Shown here one piece after another: positions 8,600-16,759 of a stretch of 64,000 bases of DNA. The notes beneath the pieces were generated by a model. That model made no database searches, was not told the origin of the DNA, and worked only from the letters and a program-made list of their open reading frames with translations. How positions within the stretch are numbered: the stretch's first letter is position 1; every line of letters begins with the position of its first letter. Made by a program: the position numbers and the translations under genes. Source of the DNA: UBA11512 sp964623895 (GTDB lineage Bacteria > Bacillota > Clostridia > Oscillospirales > CAG-272); NCBI GenBank assembly GCA_964623895.1, contig CAZUWA010000002.1:1-64000 (forward strand). Direction: 5' to 3'.

Positions 8600-9670
8600 A
8601 TGGACAAGAAATTGAAAGTTGGCATTATCGGTTGCGGCGGTATTGCTAACAGCAAGCACATGCCGGGATTGAAGTCCGTTCCTGAAGCTGAAATGGTCGC
8701 ATTCTGCGATATCATCCCCGAAAGGGCTGAAAAAGCGGCAAAAGAATTCGGTACGCCTGATGCAAAGGTATATGAGGATTATAAAGAATTGCTGAAAGAT
8801 CGGAACATTGATGTAGTGCACATCTGCACACCCAATCGCTCGCACAGTTTTATCACAATCGACGCTCTGCGCGCAGGCAAACATGTCATGGTGGAAAAAC
8901 CGATGGCAAAGACCGCGGCAGAAGCAAAAGAAATGGTCAAGGTCGCTAAAGAGACCGGGATGAAACTGACCGTTGGATATCAAAACCGTTGCCGCCCCGA
9001 ATGTGTCCTTCTTAAAAAGATGATCCGCGAGAAGGATGTTTTGGGAGAGGTTTACTATGCCAAAGCGATTGCTCTTCGCCGCAGAGCCACACCGACTTGG
9101 GGAGTGTTCCTTGACGAATATGAGCAAGGCGGCGGGCCGCTGATAGACATCGGCACGCATGCCCTCGACCTCACCCTTTCAATGATGAACAACTATGAAC
9201 CGCACATGGTCATCGGCACGACCTACAAGAAACTGACCAACCCGGATTGCGCCAACTGTTGGGGCAAGTGGGATGAGAAGAAGCACACAGTGGAAGATGC
9301 GGCATTCGGCTTCATCGTTATGAAAAACGGTGCAACCATCAACCTTGAATCCTCTTGGGCGCTCAACATCCTTGATCCCGTTGAGGCTTCTACCGTTCTT
9401 TGCGGCACCAAGGCAGGCGCACGTATCCAAAACAAGGAACTGACCATCAACTACGACAAAGACGGAGAATTAGTCGAAGAATCTCCCCTTGACGAATACG
9501 AAGGCACGATCAAACAAACTGCAAGCGCATATGAAGCAAGACAATGGATCGACAGCATTCTAAACGATACCGACCCCATCGTCCTACCGGAACAAGCATG
9601 CGTCGTCTCTCAGATCTTAGAAGCCATCTACACCTCCGCCAAGACCGGAAAACCGGTGTACTTTGATTAA
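8600..9670 (+). CDS. Gfo/Idh/MocA family NAD(P)-dependent oxidoreductase
   Basis: A 356-residue oxidoreductase. The N-terminal Rossmann fold carries the dinucleotide motif GIIGCGGIANSKH (residues 8-20), and the family hallmark MVEKPMAKT lies near residue 95. The C-terminal alpha/beta domain has GGGPLIDIGTHALDL near residues 175-190, including the catalytic His-containing segment. These enzymes oxidise or reduce sugars, cyclitols or their phosphates. The substrate cannot be read from sequence. It is monocistronic, with its own promoter and a shared convergent terminator. The TIM-barrel isomerase at 69-1034 is of a type that often works with such dehydrogenases, but it is 8 kb away. Confidence 0.9.
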   Translation: MDKKLKVGIIGCGGIANSKHMPGLKSVPEAEMVAFCDIIPERAEKAAKEFGTPDAKVYEDYKELLKDRNIDVVHICTPNRSHSFITIDALRAGKHVMVEKPMAKTAAEAKEMVKVAKETGMKLTVGYQNRCRPECVLLKKMIREKDVLGEVYYAKAIALRRRATPTWGVFLDEYEQGGGPLIDIGTHALDLTLSMMNNYEPHMVIGTTYKKLTNPDCANCWGKWDEKKHTVEDAAFGFIVMKNGATINLESSWALNILDPVEASTVLCGTKAGARIQNKELTINYDKDGELVEESPLDEYEGTIKQTASAYEARQWIDSILNDTDPIVLPEQACVVSQILEAIYTSAKTGKPVYFD

Positions 9671-9770
9671 CGGTCAAGCATAGGATATCGTCCTTACCTT
9701 GCCGTCCGCCAAAAAAACAGTTTACCAAAATTAAAGTAACAGAACCCTTGAGTTTATTCCATAAGTAAAA

Positions 9771-9798
9771 AAATCGGTGCATACGCACCGATTTTTTT
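9771..9798. terminator. Bidirectional terminator between the Gfo/Idh/MocA gene and the EF-G paralog
   Basis: A 10-bp perfect stem (AAATCGGTGC / GCACCGATTT) with an ATAC loop, an A-run on the left and a T-run on the right. It separates two convergent genes. Confidence 0.9.
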
Positions 9799-9802
9799 AT
9801 TA

Positions 9803-11875
9803 TCAATCTTCTTCTACCATATTTGCCTTTGCTTCAGCAATAATCTTCTGCGCTTCCGAGGCAGGCACTTCATCATAACGAATGAACTCAAAGGTGTAAA
9901 GTCCCTTGCCCTGTGTCATCGCACGCAAGTCGATCGTATAATCGACCATTGTTGCCTTCGGCACTTCTGCGTCGATCGTTGTGTAACCGGGCTTATTTTC
10001 CGCAGGACCGGAGCCAAGCACCATGCCTCTGCGCTTGCTGTTGATGTCGCCCATGATCGCGCCCACCATCGCATCGGGAATGGTCACCTTCAATTCACCG
10101 ATCGGCTCAAGAAGCACCGGCTTTGCAAGTGGCAGGCCTGCCTTGTATGCAAGGGAAGCAGCCATCTTGAAGGAAAGTTCATTGGAGTCAACATCGTGGT
10201 AAGAACCGTCATACAGATCTGCTGCCAGTCCAACAACGGGATATCCCGCGAGAACCCCCTTCTGCATCGCCTCAAGAAGTCCTTTTTCAATAGCCGGATA
10301 GTAGTTCTTCGGAACCGAACCACCGACAACGCTCTGCGTAAAGGTCAGACCTTCGCCCTCTCCGGGAGAGAAACGAATGCGCACGTCACCATACTGACCG
10401 TGACCTCCGGACTGTTTCTTGTGTTTTCCCTGTACGTCGCTTCTGCCTTTGATGGTTTCTCTGTATGCGATTCGCGGCACAGAAAGGTTGACTTCCACAC
10501 CGCTACGGCTCTTCAGCTTGGAGAGCGCAACGTCAATCTGCATATTACCCATCGCAGAAAGCAATAATTGTTTGGTCTCTGCGCTGTTTTCGAATTTCAA
10601 GGTCTTGTCTTCGTCAATCAACTTAAAAATACCTTGAGCCACCTTGTCCTCATCTCCCTTGTTCTTGGGAGAAACTGCCATAGTGTAAAAAGGAGCCGGA
10701 TATTTGATGGGTGCGTATACTGTTTCACCGCTGACAGACAACGAGTCGCAGGTATTGGTATTGACCAACTTCGTAATACAGCCGATATCGCCGCAGCAGA
10801 GTTCGGTAACTTCCAACGTCTTTTTACCAAGCGGTGCATAAATGTGTGCAAATTTTTCGATTGCGCCGGTCTGCGCGTTCTTTAAGGTCGCGCCTGCGGT
10901 CAGTGTACCTGCCATGACCTTAAAGTAGCTGGTTCTGCCAAACTGGTCAACTGCGGTCTTGAAGACAAATAGTTCCGGATCTCCCGTAACGGCGATCGGC
11001 TTCTTTTGTTTTTCGCCGTCAACGATAACGCTCTCAGTGCCTTTTGCAGTGGGATTCGGGAAGGTATCAACGATGATATCCATCAACTTATCGATACCTT
11101 GCAGTTTGGTTGCAACACCTGCAAATACCGGCGCAATCTGACCGGTAACGATACCGATATTCAGTGCTTTTTCCACCTCTTCCTTGGTAGGTGTAATGCC
11201 TTCAAAATATTTCTCCATCAATTCGTCGTCAACCGTTGCAACGGCTTCGAACAGCTTTTCTCTGTATTTTTCGACGGTAGGCATATAACTGGCATTAATC
11301 TCACCGTCGGTGCGATTACCCTTCGCATCGTATACATACTTTTTCAGTTCTATCAAGTCGATGAAAGAACCCGCATCCGCACCCGGAACGATAACGGGAC
11401 AAACGGACGTACCGAATGTATCAATAAGAGAATTCAGAACCTTTTCAAATTTTGCTTCCGGATCGTCACACTTATTGACAAAAAAGGCTCTGGGGGAATT
11501 GTGTGCGCTAACGCGCTCCCAAGCCAGTTCCGTACCGACCTGAATGCCTGATTTCGCATCGACCAAAATGATGGCACTGCCGGTCACGCGAAGTCCCGTG
11601 ATGACTTCCCCAACAAATTCAAGAAATCCGGGAGTATCCATCAGATTGATCTTTGTGTTTCTGTATTCCAGATGTGCCGCCGCCATCGAGATCGTAAATC
11701 CTCTCTTAATCTCTTCCGGATCATAGTCACAAACGGTATTTCCGGCAGATGGTGTGCCCAATCTATCGGTCTTCTTGGTCAAAAACAGCATTGCCTCCGC
11801 GAGAGAAGTCTTTCCGCTTCCGCCATGTCCCAATAAGCTGATATTGCGAATATCACCTGTTTTAAATGTTGCCAT
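9803..11875 (-). CDS. Elongation factor G-like translational GTPase (EF-G paralog)
   Basis: A 690-residue protein with full EF-G domain order. The GTPase domain has P-loop GHGGSGKTS (residues 16-24), G3 DTPGFLEF near 79 and G4 NKCD near 133. Domains II to V follow (GQYGDVRIRFSPGEG in domain IV, QGKGLYTFEF near the C-terminus). The variant GHGGSGKT and the short domain IV loop place it with the EF-G-like/EF-G2 paralogs common in Clostridia rather than the canonical FusA of the str operon, where the P-loop reads AHIDAGKT. Ribosome recycling or translocation under special conditions has been proposed for such paralogs; the exact role is unclear. It has a strong promoter and a leader hairpin (CGCGA / TCGCG near 11917-11933). 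Confidence 0.88.
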   Translation of the reverse strand: MATFKTGDIRNISLLGHGGSGKTSLAEAMLFLTKKTDRLGTPSAGNTVCDYDPEEIKRGFTISMAAAHLEYRNTKINLMDTPGFLEFVGEVITGLRVTGSAIILVDAKSGIQVGTELAWERVSAHNSPRAFFVNKCDDPEAKFEKVLNSLIDTFGTSVCPVIVPGADAGSFIDLIELKKYVYDAKGNRTDGEINASYMPTVEKYREKLFEAVATVDDELMEKYFEGITPTKEEVEKALNIGIVTGQIAPVFAGVATKLQGIDKLMDIIVDTFPNPTAKGTESVIVDGEKQKKPIAVTGDPELFVFKTAVDQFGRTSYFKVMAGTLTAGATLKNAQTGAIEKFAHIYAPLGKKTLEVTELCCGDIGCITKLVNTNTCDSLSVSGETVYAPIKYPAPFYTMAVSPKNKGDEDKVAQGIFKLIDEDKTLKFENSAETKQLLLSAMGNMQIDVALSKLKSRSGVEVNLSVPRIAYRETIKGRSDVQGKHKKQSGGHGQYGDVRIRFSPGEGEGLTFTQSVVGGSVPKNYYPAIEKGLLEAMQKGVLAGYPVVGLAADLYDGSYHDVDSNELSFKMAASLAYKAGLPLAKPVLLEPIGELKVTIPDAMVGAIMGDINSKRRGMVLGSGPAENKPGYTTIDAEVPKATMVDYTIDLRAMTQGKGLYTFEFIRYDEVPASEAQKIIAEAKANMVEED

Positions 11876-11950
11876 AATTGTACCTCTTTTCTTGTTTTAT
11901 GAAGAGCGACAGAACCGCGAACGGGTGTCGCGTAAAGTTTCACATGTCAT

Positions 11951-11979
11951 ATTATACAATAAAGATTTCTTCATTTCAA
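11951..11979 (-). promoter_or_regulatory. Sigma-A type promoter for the EF-G paralog
   Basis: Read on the minus strand: -35 TTGAAA, 17-bp spacer, perfect -10 TATAAT. The leader of about 70 nt contains a short GC-rich hairpin. Confidence 0.75.
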
Positions 11980-12026
11980 TAGATTTTGTTGCTTTTTTAC
12001 CTTGTAGTTCGTAGAAAAAATAGCCT

Positions 12027-12965
12027 TCATTTTGTGGAAATGTAACAAATTCCCTGCATTCTTTCCTCAGATAACAGCATTTTGTCGAGAGAATTGATGA
12101 TCTTCAGTTTTCCGAGTGTCCAATCCGGAGCAATCAGTTCGGAACGCAGAGCATCCCCCGTAACGCGTTCCACCACCGTCTCAGGCGGCAGAAGTTCGAT
12201 CTGCGATGCCAATGTCTCAAGATAGTCGCCCATGGTCATCGGTGTATACTTCCCTTCTCTATACATCCGCTCCAGCACTGTTCCACGTCGAACATACAGG
12301 CTGTGGATCTTGACAAAATCAGGACGAAGCTTTCCCACGATGCGCGCACTTTCAAGCATCATCTCCTGTGTCTCACCGGGCAGACCGTCGATCAAATGAA
12401 CACATACCGCAATTCCACGGTCCTTTAATGCCCGATATCCTCTTAAAAAATCGTCAAAGGTATGACCGCGATTCATTTTTTCCGCCGTTTCATCAAACAC
12501 CGTCTGTAAACCGAGTTCGACTGTAAGTGCCGTTCGATCCCGAAGTTTGGACAAAAGGTCAAGAACCTCTGTCGGTAGGCAATCGGCGCGTGTCCCGACA
12601 GAAATTCCCACAACATCCGGGAGCGCCAACGCTTCTTCATATAGCAAAGACAATCTCTCAATAGGTGCATATGTCGAGGTATTCGATTGAAAATAGACGA
12701 TCGTCCTTAGTTTTCCCCATTTTTTACACACCTTTTCCCTGCCGTCGCGATATTGCTCGGCGATCGAACGTGTCAATGCGCAATTCTCTGCGCCGCCGCC
12801 ACCGCAAAAATGACAACCGCCAATGCCCTTATTTCCGTCCTTGTTCGGGCATGTAAATCCGCCATCTATACCGATCTTGGCGATCTTCTCTCCAAATTTA
12901 TGCTTCAGATAGTAGTCATAAGTATGATACCGCTTTCCTCCGTCTGAATAAAGAAATGCTTCCAT
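12027..12965 (-). CDS. TIGR01212 family radical SAM protein (YhcC/YtqA-like)
   Basis: A 312-residue radical SAM enzyme related to the Elp3 catalytic core. The [4Fe-4S] cluster motif is the spaced form Cys39-x11-Cys51-x2-Cys54 (CPNKDG...GCHFC), typical of this family. GGAENC and the strand QSNTSTYAP follow, as does a VELGLQTVFDETAEKMNRGH segment near residues 153-172. The function is unproven; homologs have been linked to tRNA or sulfur-related chemistry only by analogy. It is transcribed alone on the minus strand, upstream of the EF-G paralog. A near-perfect parS-like sequence lies within its coding region (12279-12294). Confidence 0.87.
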   Translation of the reverse strand: MEAFLYSDGGKRYHTYDYYLKHKFGEKIAKIGIDGGFTCPNKDGNKGIGGCHFCGGGGAENCALTRSIAEQYRDGREKVCKKWGKLRTIVYFQSNTSTYAPIERLSLLYEEALALPDVVGISVGTRADCLPTEVLDLLSKLRDRTALTVELGLQTVFDETAEKMNRGHTFDDFLRGYRALKDRGIAVCVHLIDGLPGETQEMMLESARIVGKLRPDFVKIHSLYVRRGTVLERMYREGKYTPMTMGDYLETLASQIELLPPETVVERVTGDALRSELIAPDWTLGKLKIINSLDKMLLSEERMQGICYISTK

Positions 12966-13045
12966 GGTTCTCTCCTCTCATGCCATCGATCCAATAAAAA
13001 CAGACGGCTATATAAACGATCTTTTGATTTTATCCGCTTTATCAT

Positions 13046-13072
13046 CCAAAAAACGCCCCAAATGGGGCGTTT
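13046..13072 (-). terminator. Terminator of mscL
   Basis: Stem AAACGCCCC / GGGGCGTTT with an AAAT loop. The A-run on the left becomes a T-run on the minus strand. It lies 8 nt past the mscL stop. Confidence 0.88.
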
Positions 13073-13079
13073 TAGCAGG

Positions 13080-13580
13080 TCATTTGTTTTTGAGAAGTTC
13101 TTTGATCTCTTCAAGCACCGCTGTCTGTCTCAAGGTCGCTTCCTCAAGAGCCGCCTGCTTTGCCGCCGCAGCCTCCGCTGCCGCCGCCGTCTTGGCATCC
13201 GCTTCTGCTTTTGCAACAGCCTCTTCCGCTAACTTTTTGCTCAGTGCTGTGTTCTTCACCTTCATGATCACTCTGAGGATCACAAAAATACAGAACGCGG
13301 TGATCAGGAAATCAATAATCGTCTGAAGCCATGTTCCCCAAAGGATCGCAACCTCGGGTGTAGTAACGGCGCCTTCCGCATCTACAACCGCTTCGCTGAT
13401 GACAGTCTTAATCGAATCAAGGCTACCGCCCTTCACAAAAATGCCGACAAAGGGATTGATGATGTAATTGACAAGTCCTGTGACGATCTTACCAAACGAA
13501 CCGCCGATGACAACACCGACAGCCATATCAATGACATTTCCTTTGCTGATGAATGCCTTAAAATCCTTGAAAAAACTCAT
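13080..13580 (-). CDS. mscL: Large-conductance mechanosensitive channel MscL
   Basis: MscL forms a homopentameric membrane pore that opens on hypo-osmotic shock. The 166-residue protein begins MSFFKDFKAFISKGNVIDMAVGVVIGG; the first transmembrane helix (about residues 17-45) contains the conserved AVGVVIGGSFGKIV pore-lining segment. The second helix lies near 80-105 (TIIDFLITAFCIFVILRVI). The C-terminal 45 residues are Ala/Glu/Lys-rich and longer than in E. coli MscL (136 residues), probably an extended cytoplasmic coiled-coil bundle. The frame is open 17 codons upstream, but the ATG at 13580 follows TAAGGAGGGAAAAT and matches the family N-terminus. Confidence 0.95.
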   Translation of the reverse strand: MSFFKDFKAFISKGNVIDMAVGVVIGGSFGKIVTGLVNYIINPFVGIFVKGGSLDSIKTVISEAVVDAEGAVTTPEVAILWGTWLQTIIDFLITAFCIFVILRVIMKVKNTALSKKLAEEAVAKAEADAKTAAAAEAAAAKQAALEEATLRQTAVLEEIKELLKNK

Positions 13581-13619
13581 ATTTTCCCTCCTTAAATGTA
13601 TATGTGAAATTATGTTGGT

Positions 13620-13648
13620 ATTGTACACCATCTTTCACAAATTGTCAA
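13620..13648 (-). promoter_or_regulatory. Sigma-A type promoter for mscL
   Basis: Read on the minus strand: perfect -35 TTGACA, 17-bp spacer, -10 TACAAT. A LexA-type box sits 14 nt upstream of the -35. Confidence 0.75.
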
Positions 13649-13662
13649 CATCTATTTCAGTG

Positions 13663-13676
13663 CGAACAAATGTTCG
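13663..13676. promoter_or_regulatory. LexA/DinR-type SOS box
   Basis: CGAACAAATGTTCG matches the Gram-positive LexA operator CGAAC-N4-GTTCG exactly, and the palindrome extends one base each side. It lies between divergent mscL and the Noc-like gene. LexA control of either gene is an inference. Confidence 0.55.
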
Positions 13677-13705
13677 CTTTTATTTTTTACAGGTTCCCCT
13701 CACTG

Positions 13706-13719
13706 CGACAATTTTGTCG
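13706..13719. promoter_or_regulatory. Inverted repeat abutting a -10 box upstream of the Noc-like gene
   Basis: CGACAA-TT-TTGTCG is a 6-bp perfect inverted repeat directly followed by TATAAT at 13720-13725. The position in the promoter spacer is that of an operator. No good -35 is visible at the right distance. Confidence 0.4.
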
Positions 13720-13762
13720 TATAATATATTGTATAATTAAAGAAAAAACGGAGGTTAAAACA

Positions 13763-14677
13763 ATGGAATTTTTTTCTTATTCAAAAAAGGAAGCTTCGAT
13801 CCGCGAAGAAGATCTCGCAATCATCGAGCGCAGGCTTGCAACATTAAAAGAACATATGACGATCCACCGCGTTGAGGTCGGCAGAATTTCCCCTTCCCCG
13901 CTCTTCTCAGTCGACGAATCAACTCTGGAGGGACTTTCAAAAAGCATCTTGCGTTTTGGTTTGGTCGAACCGCTTGCAGTCCGTCGCGTCAGCTCGGATG
14001 ATTCTTCACTTGGCGCAGTCTTTCAATTGATCGACGGCAATCGACGCCTTGCTGCTGTCAAAAAGTTGGGACTACCTACTGTTCCCTGTTGTATACTCAA
14101 TATTCCCGCATCAGAATTGGAATCAGCGCGTTATTCAACAGTCCGTTCGAAAGTGAAACCAGATATTTTTGATTGCCATGATGCCGAACGTTCCCTTTAT
14201 GAGGAGCCCCCTTCTGTATTCCATAACGTAGCAAACCGTCCTAATAGCAATCCCGATCCTTTACTTTCCTTCAGCGAATCAGAGCGCGAGATCTGTCGTA
14301 CCGAACTTTTGGACGAACAAATGATCATGGCACTTGCAGCGATCTCCGATCCGCATCTTCGAAAGCAGACACTGTCAGACATTGTCAGGATTCGTAGAAA
14401 TTGCTTGAAAAGAACAGAAAATCGTGCGGCTCCCCGTGGAGTTCGTGGAAAACTCCTTCTCTGCGACATTCAACCGGTCTACAATTCCTTTGAACGATAT
14501 GTTCGTTTTTTACGGCAATCGGGTATCGCGTCCAGTTGGAAGCACGAGGAGACCCCCGATTGCTATCGTATCATTCTTGAGATCCCAAAGCGCACCTATT
14601 GTAGTATCGGTTCGTCATCCGAGACCGCGGCACCGGATCAAACGGAGGTATTCGATCTCCGTGATTTTGCGCTGTAA
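13763..14677 (+). CDS. ParB/Noc-like protein in the noc position upstream of parA-parB
   Basis: A 304-residue protein with an N-terminal ParB nuclease-like (CTP-binding fold) region: IHRVEVGRISPSPLFSVDESTLEGL..ILRFGLVEPLAVR near residues 33-75 and LIDGNRRLAAVKKLG near 88-102. The canonical ParB box reads GERRWRA, so this is a divergent GNRRLAA version. The middle region, where ParB has its helix-turn-helix, is weakly recognisable, and an IRRNCLKR segment follows. In Bacillus, noc sits just before soj-spo0J, as here, suggesting a nucleoid-occlusion or segregation role, but sequence alone does not prove Noc. Translation starts at 13763 behind CGGAGG; the frame is open 53 codons further upstream without a ribosome site. 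Confidence 0.75.
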   Translation: MEFFSYSKKEASIREEDLAIIERRLATLKEHMTIHRVEVGRISPSPLFSVDESTLEGLSKSILRFGLVEPLAVRRVSSDDSSLGAVFQLIDGNRRLAAVKKLGLPTVPCCILNIPASELESARYSTVRSKVKPDIFDCHDAERSLYEEPPSVFHNVANRPNSNPDPLLSFSESEREICRTELLDEQMIMALAAISDPHLRKQTLSDIVRIRRNCLKRTENRAAPRGVRGKLLLCDIQPVYNSFERYVRFLRQSGIASSWKHEETPDCYRIILEIPKRTYCSIGSSSETAAPDQTEVFDLRDFAL

Positions 14678-14691
14678 TTTCTCTGTTCTAA

Positions 14692-14707
14692 TGTTCTACG
14701 TGGAACA
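14692..14707. promoter_or_regulatory. parS: parS site 1 (one mismatch to palindrome)
   Basis: TGTTCTACGTGGAACA differs from the palindromic parS TGTTCCACGTGGAACA at one position. It lies 15 nt after the Noc-like gene and 53 bp from the perfect site. ParB would load here. Confidence 0.8.
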
Positions 14708-14759
14708 TTGGAATAGCATTCCTTAAACGATCTCCACAGAAGCAACTAAAGCTCGGCAC

Positions 14760-14775
14760 TGTTCCACGTGGAACA
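14760..14775. promoter_or_regulatory. parS: parS site 2 (perfect palindrome)
   Basis: TGTTCCACGTGGAACA is a perfect 16-bp palindrome and a known parS variant. It lies 78 bp upstream of the parA -35 box, in the classical place for centromere sites near the parAB operon. Confidence 0.92.
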
Positions 14776-14852
14776 ATCACTTCCCTCGCTTTTTGATATA
14801 AAAAGCGAGGGAAGCCAACATTATGAATTTTTTGAAAAATAGCGCCATGGCA

Positions 14853-14881
14853 TTGACAACCAAAGAAAGTTTTGTTATAAT
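14853..14881 (+). promoter_or_regulatory. Consensus promoter of parA-parB
   Basis: Perfect -35 TTGACA, 17-bp spacer, perfect -10 TATAAT, 48 nt upstream of the parA start. Confidence 0.88.
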
Positions 14882-14929
14882 AAAAAGACAAGAACTGACT
14901 TTGCAAACAATATAAAAGAGGTGAAACGT

Positions 14930-15691
14930 TTGGGCAAGATCATTGCATTCGCAAACCAAAAAGGCGGGATCGGCAAAACCACATCTGCAATCAATGTTGC
15001 CGCCGCTATCGCAGTGTCCGGCAGAAAAGTGTTGGCTGTGGACTGTGATCCGCAAGGAAACTGCACTAGCGGCTTTGGTATCAATAAAAAAGCCTTAAAA
15101 TTCACAAGTTACGATGTTTTGGTAGGCAGGACAACCGCCGAAGAAGCAATCCACCAAACGGAATTTGACGGAATTTCTGTCATTCCGGCGAATATTGCCC
15201 TTGCAGGCGCGGAATTTGAACTTGTTGATTTAGACGACCGGGCCTATCGATTAAAAAACGAGCTGGACAAGCTGCGAGATCATTTCGATTACATTGTTAT
15301 CGATTGTCCGCCATCACTCGGCTTGTTGACGATCAACGCACTTGCGGCATCCGATGGCATCGTTATTCCAATGCAGTGCGAATATTTTGCGTTGGAGGGA
15401 CTTTCACAGTTAATGCTAACCATCCGCAAAACAAAAGAAATGTACAACCGCGATTTAGACATCATCGGTATTCTGATCACGATGTATAACGGTAGACTGA
15501 ACCTTTCAACCCAAGTTATGCACGAATTAAAACGTTATTACGGGGAAAAACTGCTTTCAGAGCCAATCCCGCGTAGTGTACGCATCAGCGAAGCACCCAG
15601 CCACGGACTTCCGATCTGTTTTTATGACAAAAACGGCAAAGCATCTGAGGCTTATGCCAAAGTCGCAAAGGAGATCATGTTGCGCATCTAA
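14930..15691 (+). CDS. parA: Chromosome partitioning ATPase ParA (Soj)
   Basis: ParA binds DNA non-specifically as an ATP dimer and, with ParB, segregates origins; Soj also regulates DnaA in Bacillus. The 253-residue protein has the deviant Walker A KGGIGKTT (residues 11-18), Walker A' CDPQGN near 43 and Walker B IVIDCPPSLGLL near 124. I choose TTG at 14930 because it gives the usual MGKIIAFANQKGG start and sits 6-7 nt after AGAGGTG; a GTG at 14921 lies inside that ribosome site. parB follows after about 110 nt. Confidence 0.94.
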   Translation: MGKIIAFANQKGGIGKTTSAINVAAAIAVSGRKVLAVDCDPQGNCTSGFGINKKALKFTSYDVLVGRTTAEEAIHQTEFDGISVIPANIALAGAEFELVDLDDRAYRLKNELDKLRDHFDYIVIDCPPSLGLLTINALAASDGIVIPMQCEYFALEGLSQLMLTIRKTKEMYNRDLDIIGILITMYNGRLNLSTQVMHELKRYYGEKLLSEPIPRSVRISEAPSHGLPICFYDKNGKASEAYAKVAKEIMLRI

Positions 15692-15801
15692 AGCCAATCT
15701 CAACGGCAAACTTCAAATCGAATCAATTAAATCAAGGATCAAAGAGAGTTTTTGAAATATTTTCTAAAAGCTTCATTATCCATCTCATACGAGGTAAAAA
15801 T

Positions 15802-16701
15802 ATGGCAACAAAGCCCAAAACAGGACTCGGTCGAGGTCTTGACTCTATTTTTCTCGACAACACCGCCCCGGAGACAGCCGGAGGGAACACAATCTTGCGT
15901 ATTTCAAACATCCAACCACGCAAGGATCAGCCCAGACGCGTATTTGATGAAGAATCTTTGCGCCAACTGTCTGAATCAATCGCGGCATATGGACTCATCG
16001 AACCGGTCGCAGTCAGGGAAGCACCCGGCGGATTTTATGAGCTGATTGCCGGCGAGCGCCGTTGGCGCGCTGCAAAAGCGGCAGGTTTAAGCGAAATTCC
16101 CGCAGTGATCATCTCCGCAGACGACCGGAAAGCCGCTGAAATGGCACTGATCGAAAATGTACAGCGTGAGGACCTGAACCCGGTAGAAGAAGCGCAAGCG
16201 TACAAAAAGTTGATTGCCGACTACGATCTGACACAAGAACAGGTCGCAAACGCGGTAGGGAAGAGTCGTTCCGCCATCGCAAACACCATGCGCTTGTTGG
16301 ATCTCCCACCAAAATGTCTCGAATTTCTTTCTTCCGGTGCACTATCCGAAGGACACGCAAAAGTCCTGATGGCCTTGAAAGACGAAAAATCAGCCGTTGA
16401 AGCCGCAGAACTGATCGTTACACGACAGTTATCCGTTCGAGAAACGGAAATTCTGGTCAAAAAACTACTGAAACAAGCAGAGCTTGATAACGAAGAGCAA
16501 GAAGATATTCAGACAGCTCCCATCAAAGTCAACTACACCCGTGTTCTGGAAGACAAAGCAGCGCGCCTCCTTGGCAGACGTGTCCTCATCAAGGGAAGAG
16601 GAAAGACCAAGCGACTTGAATTATCATTTGAGGACAAAGAAGACCTTGAAGCGCTGCTTGCAGTTTTATGCGGCAACCAACTGTTTGAGGACGAAATTTA
16701 G
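15802..16701 (+). CDS. parB: Chromosome partitioning protein ParB (Spo0J)
   Basis: A CTP-dependent DNA clamp that loads at parS and spreads, recruiting SMC and stimulating ParA. The 299-residue protein starts with the ParA-activating peptide GLGRGLDSIF (residues 8-17). ISNIQPRKDQPRR precedes the CTP-binding box AGERRWRAAKAAG near residues 79-91. The parS-reading helix-turn-helix is near 140-165 (TQEQVANAVGKSRSAIANTMRLL), and a C-terminal dimerisation domain follows. The ATG is preceded by GAGG. Two parS sites lie about 1.1 kb upstream. Confidence 0.96.
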   Translation: MATKPKTGLGRGLDSIFLDNTAPETAGGNTILRISNIQPRKDQPRRVFDEESLRQLSESIAAYGLIEPVAVREAPGGFYELIAGERRWRAAKAAGLSEIPAVIISADDRKAAEMALIENVQREDLNPVEEAQAYKKLIADYDLTQEQVANAVGKSRSAIANTMRLLDLPPKCLEFLSSGALSEGHAKVLMALKDEKSAVEAAELIVTRQLSVRETEILVKKLLKQAELDNEEQEDIQTAPIKVNYTRVLEDKAARLLGRRVLIKGRGKTKRLELSFEDKEDLEALLAVLCGNQLFEDEI

Positions 16702-16759
16702 TTAATTATTTTTACATTTTGTAACATATTTTTTCATTTTTTTAAAGAAGGAAACAATC

